Assembly: GCA_904066235.2 (NCBI GenBank)
Contig: CAJFCV020000001.1
Span: 11,465,291-11,529,290 of the forward strand
DNA length: 64,000 bases
Reading direction: 5' to 3'
Source: Bursaphelenchus xylophilus
Taxonomy: Eukaryota; Nematoda; Chromadorea; Rhabditida; Aphelenchoididae
The notes beneath the pieces were generated by a model, which ran no database searches, was not told the origin of the DNA, and saw only the letters and a program-made list of their open reading frames with translations. Below, piece by piece: positions 48,313 through 63,300 of the stretch (position 1 is its first letter; the number at the start of each line of letters is the position of its first letter). A program made the translations under genes and the position numbers.

Positions 48313-51300
48313 ATGTCTTGTCAATTCACTCCTTCATCACTAATTCACTTTTTTTAAAACCGGTGTCTAGTATAATATCAGAGTGTTTCGCCCAGTGTCG
48401 GCGTAGTTTGATTCCAAAAAAGCTGAAACTTGCCATGCTAAAATCTCAGGCGATTAGCTTTCGAATGGTGTATGTCTTGTCAATTCACTCCTTCATCACT
48501 AATTCACTTTTTTTTAAAACCGGTGTCTAGTATAATATCAGAGTTTTTCGCCCAGTGTCGGCGTAGTTTGATTCCAAAAAAGCTGAAACTTGCCATGCTA
48601 AAATCTCAGGCGATTAGCTTTCGAATGGTGTATGTCTTGTCAATTCACTCCTTCATCACTAATTCACTTTTTTTAAAACCGGTGTCTAGTATAATATCAG
48701 AGTTTTTCGCCCAGTGTCGGCGTAGTTTGATTCCAAAAAAGCTGAAACTTGCCATGCTAAAATCTCAGGCGATAAGCTTTCGAATGGTGTATGTCTTGTC
48801 AATTCACTCCTTCATCACTAATTCACTTTTTTTTAAAACCGGTGTCTAGTATAATATCAGAGTTTTTCGCCCAGTGTCGGCGTAGTTTGATTCCAAAAAA
48901 GCTGAAACTTGCCATGCTAAAATCTCAGGCGATTAGCTTTCGAATGGTGTATGTCTTGTCAATTCACTCCGTCATCACCAATTCACCTTTTTTCAAAACC
49001 GGTGTCTAGTATAATATCAGAGTGTTTCGCCCAGTGTGGGCGTAGTTTGATTCCAAAAATGCTGAAACTTGCCATGCTAAAATCTCAGGCGATTAGCTTT
49101 CGAATGGTGTATGTCTTGTCAATTCACTCCTTCATCACTAATTCACTTTTTTTTAAAACCGGTGTCTAGTATAATATCAGAGTGTTTCGCCCAGTGTGGG
49201 CGTAGTTTGATTCCAAAAATGCTGAAACTTGCCATGCTAAAATCTCAGGCGATTAGCTTTCGAATGGTGTATGTCTTGTCAATTCACTCCTTCATCACTA
49301 ATTCACTTTTTTTTAAAACCGGTGTCTAGTATAATATCAGAGTGTTTCGCCCAGTGTGGGCGTAGTTTGATTCCAAAAAAGCTGAAACTTGGCATGCTAA
49401 AACCTCAGGCGATTAGCTTTCGAATGGTGTATGTCTTGTCAATTCACTCCTTCATCACTAATTCACTTTTTTTTAAAACCGGTGTCTAGTATAATATCAG
49501 AGTTTTTCGCCCAGTGTCGGCGTAGTTTGATTCCAAAAAAGCTGAAACTTGCCATGCTAAAATCTCAGGCGATTAGCTTTCGAATGGTGTATGTCTTGTC
49601 AATTCACTCCTTCATCACTAATTCACTTTTTTTTAAAACCGGTGTCTAGTATAATATCAGAGTTTTTCGCCCAGTGTCGGCGTAGTTTGATTCCAAAAAA
49701 GCTGAAACTTGCCATGCTAAAATCTCAGGCGATTAGCTTTCGAATGGTGTATGTCTTGTCAATTCACTCCTTCATCACTAATTCACTTTTTTTAAAACCG
49801 GTGTCTAGTATAATATCAGAGTTTTTCGCCCAGTGTCGGCGTAGTTTGATTCCAAAAAAGCTGAAACTTGCCATGCTAAAATCTCAGGCGATAAGCTTTC
49901 GAATGGTGTATGTCTTGTCAATTCACTCCTTCATCACTAATTCACTTTTTTTAAAACCGGTGTCTAGTATAATATCAGAGTTTTTCGCCCAGTGTCGGCG
50001 TAGTTTGATTCCAAAAAAGCTGAAACTTGCCATGCTAGAATCTCAGGCGATTAGCTTTCGAATGGTGTATGTCTTGTCAATTCACTCCGTCATCACCAAT
50101 TCACCTTTTTTCAAAACCGGTGTCTAGTATAATATCAGAGTGTTTCGCCCAGTGTGGGCGTAGTTTGATTCCAAAAATGCTGAAACTTGCCATGCTAAAA
50201 TCTCAGGCGATTAGCTTTCGAATGGTGTATGTCTTGTCAATTCACTCCTTCATCACTAATTCACTTTTTTTAAAACCGGTGTCTAGTATAATATCAGAGT
50301 GTTTCGCCCAGTGTGGGCGTAGTTTGATTCCAAAAAATGCTGAAACTTGCCATGCTAAAATCTCAGGCGATTAGCTTTCGAATGGTGTATGTCTTGTCAA
50401 TTCACTCCTTCATCACTAATTCACTTTTTTTTAAACCGGTGTCTAGTATAATATCAGAGTGTTTCGCCCAGTGTGGGCGTAGTTTGATTCCAAAAAAGCT
50501 GAAACTTGGCATGCTAAAACCTCAGGCGATTAGCTTTCGAATGGTGTATGTCTTGTCAATTCACTCCGTCATCACCAATTCACCTTTTTTCAAAACCGGT
50601 GTCTAGTATAATATCAGAGTGTTTCGCCCAGTGTGGGCGTAGTTTGATTCCAAAAATGCTGAAACTTGCCATGCTAAAATCTCAGGCGATTAGCTTTCGA
50701 ATGGTGTATGTCTTGTCAATTCACTCCTTCATCACTAATTCACTTTTTTTTAAAACCGGTGTCTAGTATAATATCAGAGTGTTTCGCCCAGTGTGGGCGT
50801 AGTTTGATTCCAAAAATGCTGAAACTTGCCATGCTAAAATCTCAGGCGATTAGCTTTCGAATGGTGTATGTCTTGTCAATTCACTCCTTCATCACTAATT
50901 CACTTTTTTTTAAAACCGGTGTCTAGTATAATATCAGAGTTTTTCGCCCAGTGTCGGCGTAGTTTGATTCCAAAAAAGCTGAAACTTGCCATGCTAAAAT
51001 CTCAGGCGATAAGCTTTCGAATGGTGTATGTCTTGTCAATTCACTCCTTCATCACTAATTCACTTTTTTTTAAAACCGGTGTCTAGTATAATATCAGAGT
51101 TTTTCGCCCAGTGTCGGCGTAGTTTGATTCCAAAAAAGCTGAAACTTGCCATGCTAAAATCTCAGGCGATTAGCTTTCGAATGGTGTATGTCTTGTCAAT
51201 TCACTCCTTCATCACTAATTCAGTTTTTTTTAAAACCGGTGTCTAGTATAATATCAGAGTGTTTCGCCCAGTGTGGGCGTAGTTTGATTCCAAAAATGCT

Positions 51301-54300
51301 GAAACTTGCCATGCTAAAATCTCAGGCGATTAGCTTTCGAATGGTGTATGTCTTGTCAATTCACTCCTTCATCACTAATTCACTTTTTTTAAAACCGGTG
51401 TCTAGTATAATATCAGAGTTTTTCGCCCAGTGTCGGCGTAGTTTGATTCCAAAAAAGCTGAAACTTGCCATGCTAAAATCTCAGGCGATAAGCTTTCGAA
51501 TGGTGTATGTCTTGTCAATTCACTCCTTCATCACTAATTCACTTTTTTTAAAACCGGTGTCTAGTATAATATCAGAGTTTTTCGCCCAGTGTCGGCGTAG
51601 TTTGATTCCAAAAAAGCTGAAACTTGCCATGCTAAAATCTCAGGCGATTAGCTTTCGAATGGTGTATGTCTTGTCAATTCACTCCTTCATCACTAATTCA
51701 CCTTTTTTTAAAACCGGTGTCTAGTATAATATCAGAGTGTTTCGCCCAGTGTGGGCGTAGTTTGATTCCAAAAATGCTGAAACTTGCCATGCTAAAATCT
51801 CAGGCGATTAGCTTTCGAATGGTGTATGTCTTGTCAATTCACTCCTTCATCACTAATTCACTTTTTTTTAAAACCGGTGTCTAGTATAATATCAGAGTGT
51901 TTCGCCCAGTGTCGGCGTAGTTTGATTCCAAAAAAGCTGAAACTTGCCATGCTAAAATCTCAGGCGATTAGCTTTCGAATGGTGTATGTCTTGTCAATTC
52001 ACTCCTTCATCACTAATTCACTTTTTTTAAAACCGGTGTCTAGTATAATATCAGAGTTTTTCGCCCAGTGTCGGCGTAGTTTGATTCCAAAAAAGCTGAA
52101 ACTTGCCATGCTAAAATCTCAGGCGATAAGCTTTCGAATGGTGTATGTCTTGTCAATTCACTCCTTCATCACTAATTCACCTTTTTTTAAAACCGGTGTC
52201 TAGTATAATATCAGAGTTTTTCGCCCAGTGTCGGCGTAGTTTGATTCCAAAAAAGCTGAAACTTGCCATGCTAAAATCTCAGGCGATTAGCTTTCGAATG
52301 GTGTATGTCTTGTCAATTCACTCCTTCATCACTAATTCACTTTTTTTAAAACCGGTGTCTAGTATAATATCAGAGTGTTTCGCCCAGTGTGGGCGTAGTT
52401 TGATTCCAAAAATGCTGAAACTTGCCATGCTAAAATCTCAGGCGATTAGCTTTCGAATGGTGTATGTCTTGTCAATTCACTCCTTCATCACTAATTCACT
52501 TTTTTTAAAACCGGTGTCTAGTATAATATCAGAGTTTTTCGCCCAGTGTCGGCGTAGTTTGATTCCAAAAAAGCTGAAACTTGCCATGCTAAAATCTCAG
52601 GCGATAAGCTTTCGAATGGTGTATGTCTTGTCAATTCACTCCTTCATCACTAATTCACTTTTTTTCAAAACCGGTGTCTAGTATAATATCAGAGTTTTTC
52701 GCCCAGTGTGGGCGTAGTTTGATTCCAAAAAAGCTGAAACTTGCCATGCTAGAATCTCAGGCGATTATCCTTCGAATGGTGTATGTCTTGTCAATTCACT
52801 CCTTCATCACTAATTCACCTTTTTTTAAAACCGGTGTCTTGTATAATATCAGAGTGTTTCGCCCAGTGTGGGCGTAGTTTGATTCCAAAAATGCTGAAAC
52901 TTGCCATGCTAAAATCTCAGGCGATTAGCTTTCGAATGGTGTATGTCTTGTCAATTCACTCCTTCATCACTAATTCACTTTTTTTAAAACCGGTGTCTAG
53001 TATAATATCAGAGTGTTTCGCCCAGTGTCGGCGTAGTTTGATTCCAAAAAAGCTGAAACTTGCCATGCTAAAATCTCAGGCGATTAGCTTTCGAATGGTG
53101 TATGTCTTGTCAATTCACTCCTTCATCACTAATTCACTTTTTTTAAAACCGGTGTCTAGTATAATATCAGAGTTTTTCGCCCAGTGTCGGCGTAGTTTGA
53201 TTCCAAAAAAGCTGAAACTTGCCATGCTAAAATCTCAGGCGATAAGCTTTCGAATGGTGTATGTCTTGTCAATTCACTCCTTCATCACTAATTCACTTTT
53301 TTTAAAACCGGTGTCTAGTATAATATCAGAGTTTTTCGCCCAGTGTCGGCGTAGTTTGATTCCAAAAAAGCTGAAACTTGCCATGCTAAAATCTCAGGCG
53401 ATTAGCTTTCGAATGGTGTATGTCTTGTCAATTCACTCCTTCATCACTAATTCACTTTTTTTAAAACCGGTGTCTAGTATAATATCAGAGTGTTTCGCCC
53501 AGTGTGGGCGTAGTTTGATTCCAAAAATGCTGAAACTTGCCATGCTAAAATCTCAGGCGATTAGCTTTCGAATGGTGTATGTCTTGTCAATTCACTCCTT
53601 CATCACTAATTCACTTTTTTTAAAACCGGTGTCTAGTATAATATCAGAGTTTTTCGCCCAGTGTCGGCGTAGTTTGATTCCAAAAAAGCTGAAACTTGCC
53701 ATGCTAAAATCTCAGGCGATAAGCTTTCGAATGGTGTATGTCTTGTCAATTCACTCCTTCATCACTAATTCACTTTTTTTTAAAACCGGTGTCTAGTATA
53801 ATATCAGAGTTTTTCGCCCAGTGTCGGCGTAGTTTGATTCCAAAAAAGCTGAAACTTGCCATGCTAAAATCTCAGGCGATTAGCTTTCGAATGGTGTATG
53901 TCTTGTCAATTCACTCCTTCATCACTAATTCACTTTTTTTAAAACCGGTGTCTAGTATAATATCAGAGTGTTTCGCCCAGTGTGGGCGTAGTTTGATTCC
54001 AAAAATGCTGAAACTTGCCATGCTAAAATCTCAGGCGATTAGCTTTCGAATGGTGTATGTCTTGTCAATTCACTCCTTCATCACTAATTCACTTTTTTTA
54101 AAACCGGTGTCTAGTATAATATCAGAGTGTTTCGCCCAGTGTCGGCGTAGTTTGATTCCAAAAAAGCTGAAACTTGCCATGCTAAAATCCCAGGCGATTA
54201 GCTTTCGAATGGTGTATGTCTTGTCAATTCACTCCTTCATCACTAATTCACTTTTTTTTAAAACCGGTGTCTAGTATAATATCAGAGTTTTTCGCCCAGT

Positions 54301-57300
54301 GTCGGCGTAGTTTGATTCCAAAAAAGCTGAAACTTGCCATGCTAAAATCTCAGGCGATTAGCTTTCGAATGGTGTATGTCTTGTCAATTCACTCCTTCAT
54401 CACTAATTCACTTTTTTTTAAAACCGGTGTCTAGTATAATATCAGAGTTTTTCGCCCAGTGTCGGCGTAGTTTGATTCCAAAAAAGCTGAAACTTGCCAT
54501 GCTAAAATCTCAGGCGATTAGCTTTCGAATGGTGTATGTCTTGTCAATTCACTCCTTCATCACTAATTCACTTTTTTTTAAAACCGGTGTCTAGTATAAT
54601 ATCAGAGTGTTTCGCCCAGTGTGGGCGTAGTTTGATTCCAAAAATGCTGAAACTTGCCATGCTAAAATCTCAGGCGATTAGCTTTCGAATGGTGTATGTC
54701 TTGTCAATTCACTCCTTCATCACTAATTCACTTTTTTTTAAAACCGGTGTCTAGTATAATATCAGAGTTTTTCGCCCAGTGTCGGCGTAGTTTGATTCCA
54801 AAAAAGCTGAAACTTGCCATGCTAAAATCTCAGGCGATAAGCTTTCGAATGGTGTATGTCTTGTCAATTCACTCCTTCATCACTAATTCACTTTTTTTAA
54901 AACCGGTGTCTAGTATAATATCAGAGTTTTTCGCCCAGTGTCGGCGTAGTTTGATTCCAAAAAAGCTGAAACTTGCCATGCTAAAATCTCAGGCGATTAG
55001 CTTTCGAATGGTGTATGTCTTGTCAATTCACTCCTTCATCACTAATTCACTTTTTTTAAAACCGGTGTCTAGTATAATATCAGAGTGTTTCGCCCAGTGT
55101 GGGCGTAGTTTGATTCCAAAAATGCTGAAACTTGCCATGCTAAAATCTCAGGCGATTAGCTTTCGAATGGTGTATGTCTTGTCAATTCACTCCTTCATCA
55201 CTAATTCACTTTTTTTAAAACCGGTGTCTAGTATAATATCAGAGTGTTTCGCCCAGTGTCGGCGTAGTTTGATTCCAAAAAAGCTGAAACTTGCCATGCT
55301 AAAATCTCAGGCGATTAGCTTTCGAATGGTGTATGTCTTGTCAATTCACTCCTTCATCACTAATTCACTTTTTTTAAAACCGGTGTCTAGTATAATATCA
55401 GAGTTTTTCGCCCAGTGTCGGCGTAGTTTGATTCCAAAAAAGCTGAAACTTGCCATGCTAAAATCTCAGGCGATTAGCTTTCGAATGGTGTATGTCTTGT
55501 CAATTCACTCCTTCATCACTAATTCACTTTTTTTAAAACCGGTGTCTAGTATAATATCAGAGTTTTTCGCCCAGTGTCGGCGTAGTTTGATTCCAAAAAA
55601 GCTGAAACTTGCCATGCTAAAATCTCAGGCGATTAGCTTTCGAATGGTGTATGTCTTGTCAATTCACTCCTTCATCACTAATTCACTTTTTTTAAAACCG
55701 GTGTCTAGTATAATATCAGAGTGTTTCGCCCAGTGTGGGCGTAGTTTGATTCCAAAAATGCTGAAACTTGCCATGCTAAAATCTCAGGCGATTAGCTTTC
55801 GAATGGTGTATGTCTTGTCAATTCACTCCTTCATCACTAATTCACTTTTTTTAAAACCGGTGTCTAGTATAATATCAGAGTTTTTCGCCCAGTGTCGGCG
55901 TAGTTTGATTCCAAAAAAGCTGAAACTTGCCATGCTAAAATCTCAGGCGATTAGCTTTCGAATGGTGTATGTCTTGTCAATTCACTCCTTCATCACTAAT
56001 TCACTTTTTTTAAAACCGGTGTCTAGTATAATATCAGAGTTTTTCGCCCAGTGTCGGCGTAGTTTGATTCCAAAAAAGCTGAAACTTGCCATGCTAAAAT
56101 CTCAGGCGATTAGCTTTCGAATGGTGTATGTCTTGTCAATTCACTCCTTCATCACTAATTCACTTTTTTTAAAACCGGTGTCTAGTATAATATCAGAGTT
56201 TTTCGCCCAGTGTCGGCGTAGTTTGATTCCAAAAAAGCTGAAACTTGCCATGCTAAAATCTCAGGCGATTAGCTTTCGAATGGTGTATGTCTTGTCAATT
56301 CACTCCTTCATCACTAATTCACTTTTTTTAAAACCGGTGTCTAGTATAATATCAGAGTGTTTCGCCCAGTGTGGGCGTAGTTTGATTCCAAAAATGCTGA
56401 AACTTGCCATGCTAAAATCTCAGGCGATTAGCTTTCGAATGGTGTATGTCTTGTCAATTCACTCCTTCATCACTAATTCACTTTTTTTAAAACCGGTGTC
56501 TAGTATAATATCAGAGTGTTTCGCCCAGTGTCGGCGTAGTTTGATTCCAAAAAAGCTGAAACTTGCCATGCTAAAATCTCAGGCGATTTGCTTTCGAATG
56601 GTGTATGTCTTGTCAATTCACTCCTTCATCACTAATTCACTTTTTTTAAAACCGGTGTCTAGTATAATATCAGAGTGTTTCGCCCAGTGTGGGCGTAGTT
56701 TGATTCCAAAAATGCTGAAACTTGCCATGCTAAAATCTCAGGCGATTAGCTTTCGAATGGTGTATGTCTTGTCAATTCACTCCTTCATCACTAATTCACT
56801 TTTTTTAAAACCGGTGTCTAGTATAATATCAGAGTTTTTCGCCCAGTGTCGGCGTAGTTTGATTCCAAAAAAGCTGAAACTTGCCATGCTAAAATCTCAG
56901 GCGATTAGCTTTCGAATGGTGTATGTCTTGTCAATTCACTCCTTCATCACTAATTCACTTTTTTTAAAACCGGTGTCTAGTATAATATCAGAGTGTTTCG
57001 CCCAGTGTGGGCGTAGTTTGATTCCAAAAATGCTGAAACTTGCCATGCTAAAATCTCAGGCGATTAGCTTTCGAATGGTGTATGTCTTGTCAATTCACTC
57101 CTTCATCACTAATTCACTTTTTTTAAAACCGGTGTCTAGTATAATATCAGAGTTTTTCGCCCAGTGTCGGCGTAGTTTGATTCCAAAAAAGCTGAAACTT
57201 GCCACGCTAAAATCTCAGGCGATTAGCTTTCGAATGGTGTATGTCTTGTCAATTCACTCCTTCATCACTAATTCACTTTTTTTAAAACCGGTGTTTAGTA

Positions 57301-60300
57301 TAATATCAGAGTTTTTCGCCCAGTGTCGGCGTAGTTTGATTCCAAAAAAGCTGAAACTTGCCATGCTAAAATCTCAGGCGATTAGCTTTCGAATGGTGTA
57401 TGTCTTGTCAATTCACTCCTTCATCACTAATTCACTTTTTTTAAAACCGGTGTCTAGTATAATATCAGAGTTTTTCGCCCAGTGTCGGCGTAGTTTGATT
57501 CCAAAAAAGCTGAAACTTGCCATGCTAAAATCTCAGGCGATTAGCTTTCGAATGGTGTATGTCTTGTCAATTCACTCCTTCATCACTAATTCACTTTTTT
57601 TAAAACCGGTGTCTAGTATAATATCAGAGTGTTTCGCCCAGCGTGGGCGTAGTTTGATTCCAAAAAAGCTGAAACTTGGCATGCTAAAACCTCAGGCGAT
57701 TAGCTTTCGAATGGTGTATGTCTTGTCAATTCACTCCGTCATCACCAATTCACCTTTTTTCAAAACCGGTGTCTAGTATAATATCAGAGTGTTTCGCCCA
57801 GTGTGGGCGTAGTTTGATTCCAAAAATGCTGAAACTTGCCATGCTAAAATCTCAGGCGATTAGCTTTCGAATGGTGTATGTCTTGTCAATTCACTCCTTC
57901 ATCACTAATTCACTTTTTTTAAAACCGGTGTCTAGTATAATATCAGAGTGTTTCGCCCAGTGTGGGCGTAGTTTGATTCCAAAAATGCTGAAACTTGCCA
58001 TGCTAAAATCTCAGGCGATTAGCTTTCGAATGGTGTATGTCTTGTCAATTCACTCCTTCATCACTAATTCACTTTTTTTAAAACCGGTGTCTAGTATAAT
58101 ATCAGAGTTTTTCGCCCAGTGTCGGCGTAGTTTGATTCCAAAAAAGCTGAAACTTGCCATGCTAAAATCTCAGGCGATTAGCTTTCGAATGGTGTATGTC
58201 TTGTCAATTCACTCCTTCATCACTAATTCACTTTTTTTAAAACCGGTGTCTAGTATAATATCAGAGTTTTTCGCCCAGTGTCGGCGTAGTTTGATTCCAA
58301 AAAAGCTGAAACTTGCCATGCTAAAATCTCAGGCGATTAGCTTTCGAATGGTGTATGTCTTGTCAATTCACTCCTTCATCACTAATTCACTTTTTTTAAA
58401 ACCGGTGTCTAGTATAATATCAGAGTTTTTCGCCCAGTGTCGGCGTAGTTTGATTCCAAAAAAGCTGAAACTTGCCATGCTAAAATCTCAGGCGATTAGC
58501 TTTCGAATGGTGTATGTCTTGTCAATTCACTCCTTCATCACTAATTCACTTTTTTTAAAACCGGTGTCTAGTATAATATCAGAGTGTTTCGCCCAGTGTG
58601 GGCGTAGTTTGATTCCAAAAATGCTGAAACTTGCCATGCTAAAATCTCAGGCGATTAGCTTTCGAATGGTGTATGTCTTGTCAATTCACTCCTTCATCAC
58701 TAATTCACTTTTTTTAAAACCGGTGTCTAGTATAATATCAGAGTTTTTCGCCCAGTGTCGGCGTAGTTTGATTCCAAAAAAGCTGAAACTTGCCATGCTA
58801 AAATCTCAGGCGATTAGCTTTCGAATGGTGTATGTCTTGTCAATTCACTCCTTCATCACTAATTCACTTTTTTTAAAACCGGTGTCTAGTATAATATCAG
58901 AGTTTTTCGCCCAGTGTCGGCGTAGTTTGATTCCAAAAAAGCTGAAACTTGCCATGCTAAAATCTCAGGCGATTAGCTTTCGAATGGTGTATGTCTTGTC
59001 AATTCACTCCTTCATCACTAATTCACTTTTTTTAAAACCGGTGTCTAGTATAATATCAGAGTTTTTCGCCCAGTGTCGGCGTAGTTTGATTCCAAAAAAG
59101 CTGAAACTTGCCATGCTAAAATCTCAGGCGATTAGCTTTCGAATGGTGTATGTCTTGTCAATTCACTCCTTCATCACTAATTCACTTTTTTTAAAACCGG
59201 TGTCTAGTATAATATCAGAGTTTTTCGCCCAGTGTCGGCGTAGTTTGATTCCAAAAAAGCTGAAACTTGCCATGCTAAAATCTCAGGCGATTAGCTTTCG
59301 AATGGTGTATGTCTTGTCAATTCACTCCGTCATCACTAATTCACCTTTTTTCAAAACCGGTGTCTAGTATAATATCAGAGTGTTTCGCCCAGTGTGGGCG
59401 TAGTTTGATTCCAAAAATGCTGAAACTTGCCATGCTAAAATCTCAGGCGATTAGCTTTCGAATGGTGTATGTCTTGTCAATTCACTCCTTCATCACTAAT
59501 TCACTTTTTTTAAAACCGGTGTCTAGTATAATATCAGAGTTTTTCGCCCAGTGTCGGCGTAGTTTGATTCCAAAAAAGCTGAAACTTGCCATGCTAAAAT
59601 CTCAGGCGATTAGCTTTCGAATGGTGTATGTCTTGTCAATTCACTCCTTCATCACTAATTCACTTTTTTTAAAACCGGTGTCTAGTATAATATCAGAGTT
59701 TTTCGCCCAGTGTCGGCGTAGTTTGATTCCAAAAAAGCTGAAACTTGCCATGCTAAAATCTCAGGCGATTAGCTTTCGAATGGTGTATGTCTTGTCAATT
59801 CACTCCTTCATCACTAATTCACTTTTTTTAAAACCGGTGTCTAGTATAATATCAGAGTGTTTCGCCCAGTGTGGGCGTAGTTTGATTCCAAAAATGCTGA
59901 AACTTGCCATGCTAAAATCTCAGGCGATTAGCTTTCGAATGGTGTATGTCTTGTCAATTCACTCCTTCATCACTAATTCACTTTTTTTAAAACCGGTGTC
60001 TAGTATAATATCAGAGTTTTTCGCCCAGTGTCGGCGTAGTTTGATTCCAAAAAAGCTGAAACTTGCCATGCTAAAATCTCAGGCGATTAGCTTTCGAATG
60101 GTGTATGTCTTGTCAATTCACTCCTTCATCACTAATTCACTTTTTTTAAAACCGGTGTCTAGTATAATATCAGAGTTTTTCGCCCAGTGTCGGCGTAGTT
60201 TGATTCCAAAAAAGCTGAAACTTGCCATGCTAAAATCTCAGGCGATTAGCTTTCGAATGGTGTATGTCTTGTCAATTCACTCCTTCATCACTAATTCACT

Positions 60301-63300
60301 TTTTTTAAAACCGGTGTCTAGTATAATATCAGAGTTTTTCGCCCAGTGTCGGCGTAGTTTGATTCCAAAAAAGCTGAAACTTGCCATGCTAAAATCTCAG
60401 GCGATTAGCTTTCGAATGGTGTATGTCTTGTCAATTCACTCCTTCATCACTAATTCACTTTTTTTAAAACCGGTGTCTAGTATAATATCAGAGTTTTTCG
60501 CCCAGTGTCGGCGTAGTTTGATTCCAAAAAAGCTGAAACTTGCCATGCTAAAATCTCAGGCGATTAGCTTTCGAATGGTGTATGTCTTGTCAATTCACTC
60601 CGTCATCACTAATTCACCTTTTTTTAAAACCGGTGTCTAGTATAATATCAGAGTGTTTCGCCCAGTGTGGGCGTAGTTTGATTCCAAAAATGCTGAAACT
60701 TGCCATGCTAAAATCTCAGGCGATTAGCTTTCGAATGGTGTATGTCTTGTCAATTCACTCCTTCATCACTAATTCACTTTTTTTAAAACCGGTGTCTAGT
60801 ATAATATCAGAGTTTTTCGCCCAGTGTCGGCGTAGTTTGATTCCAAAAAAGCTGAAACTTGGCATGCTAAAACCTCAGGCGATTAGCTTTCGAATGGTGT
60901 ATGTCTTGTCAATTCACTCCGTCATCACTAATTCACCTTTTTTCAAAACCGGTGTCTAGTATAATATCAGAGTGTTTCGCCCAGTGTGGGCGTAGTTTGA
61001 TTCCAAAAATGCTGAAACTTGCCATGCTAAAATCTCAGGCGATTAGCTTTCGAATGGTGTATGTCTTGTCAATTCACTCCTTCATCACTAATTCACTTTT
61101 TTTTAAAACCGGTGTCTAGTATAATATCAGAGTTTTTCGCCCAGTGTCGGCGTAGTTTGATTCCAAAAAAGCTGAAACTTGCCATGCTAAAATCTCAGGC
61201 GATTAGCTTTCGAATGGTGTATGTCTTGTCAATTCACTCCTTCATCACTAATTCACTTTTTTTAAAACCGGTGTCTAGTATAATATCAGAGTTTTTCGCC
61301 CAGTGTCGGCGTAGTTTGATTCCAAAAAAGCTGAAACTTGCCATGCTAAAATCTCAGGCGATTAGCTTTCGAATGGTGTATGTCTTGTCAATTCACTCCT
61401 TCATCACTAATTCACTTTTTTTAAAACCGGTGTCTAGTATAATATCAGAGTTTTTCGCCCAGTGTCGGCGTAGTTTGATTCCAAAAAAGCTGAAACTTGG
61501 CATGCTAAAATCTCAGGCGATTAGCTTTCGAATGGTGTATGTCTTGTCAATTCACTCCGTCATCACTAATTCACCTTTTTTCAAAACCGGTGTCTAGTAT
61601 AATATCAGAGTGTTTCGCCCAGTGTGGGCGTAGTTTGATTCCAAAAATGCTGAAACTTGCCATGCTAAAATCTCAGGCGATTAGCTTTCGAATAGTGTAT
61701 GTCTTGTCAATTCACTCCTTCATCACTAATTCACTTTTTTTAAAACCGGTGTCTAGTATAATATCAGAGTTTTTCGCCCAGTGTCGGCGTAGTTTGATTC
61801 CAAAAAAGCTGAAACTTGCCATGCTAAAATCTCAGGCGATTAGCTTTCGAATGGTGTATGTCTTGTCAATTCACTCCTTCATCACTAATTCACTTTTTTT
61901 AAAACCGGTGTCTAGTATAATATCAGAGTTTTTCGCCCAGTGTCGGCGTAGTTTGATTCCAAAAAAGCTGAAACTTGCCATGCTAAAATCTCAGGCGATT
62001 AGCTTTCGAATGGTGTATGTCTTGTCAATTCACTCCTTCATCACTAATTCACTTTTTTTAAAACCGGTGTCTAGTATAATATCAGAGTTTTTCGCCCAGT
62101 GTCGGCGTAGTTTGATTCCAAAAAAGCTGAAACTTGCCATGCTAAAATCTCAGGCGATTAGCTTTCGAATGGTGTATGTCTTGTCAATTCACTCCTTCAT
62201 CACTAATTCACTTTTTTTAAAACCGGTGTCTAGTATAATATCAGAGTTTTTCGCCCAGTGTCGGCGTAGTTTGATTCCAAAAAAGCTGAAACTTGCCATG
62301 CTAAAATCTCAGGCGATTAGCTTTCGAATGGTGTATGTCTTGTCAATTCACTCCTTCATCACTAATTCACCTTTTTTCAAAACCGGTGTCTAGTATAATA
62401 TCAGAGTGTTTCGCCCAGTGTGGGCGTAGTTTGATTCCAAAAATGCTGAAACTTGCCATGCTAAAATCTCAGGCGATTAGCTTTCGAATGGTGTATGTCT
62501 TGTCAATTCACTCCTTCATCACTAATTCACTTTTTTTAAAACCGGTGTCTAGTATAATATCAGAGTTTTTCGCCCAGTGTCGGCGTAGTTTGATTCCAAA
62601 AAAGCTGAAACTTGCCATGCTAAAATCTCAGGCGATTAGCTTTCGAATGGTGTATGTCTTGTCAATTCACTCCTTCATCACTAATTCACTTTTTTTAAAA
62701 CCGGTGTCTAGTATAATATCAGAGTTTTTCGCCCAGTGTCGGCGTAGTTTGATTCCAAAAAAGCTGAAACTTGCCATGCTAAAATCTCAGGCGATTAGCT
62801 TTCGAATGGTGTATGTCTTGTCAATTCACTCCTTCATCACTAATTCACTTTTTTTAAAACCGGTGTCTAGTATAATATCAGAGTTTTTCGCCCAGTGTCG
62901 GCGTAGTTTGATTCCAAAAAAGCTGAAACTTGGCATGCTAAAACCTCAGGCGATTAGCTTTCGAATGGTGTATGTCTTGTCAATTCACTCCGTCATCACC
63001 AATTCACCTTTTTTCAAAACCGGTGTCTAGTATAATATCAGAGTGTTTCGCCCAGTGTGGGCGTAGTTTGATTCCAAAAATGCTGAAACTTGCCATGCTA
63101 AAATCTCAGGCGATTAGCTTTCGAATAGTGTATGTCTTGTCAATTCACTCCTTCATCACTAATTCACTTTTTTTAAAACCGGTGTCTAGTATAATATCAG
63201 AGTTTTTCGCCCAGTGTCGGCGTAGTTTGATTCCAAAAAAGCTGAAACTTGCCATGCTAAAATCTCAGGCGATTAGCTTTCGAATGGTGTATGTCTTGTC

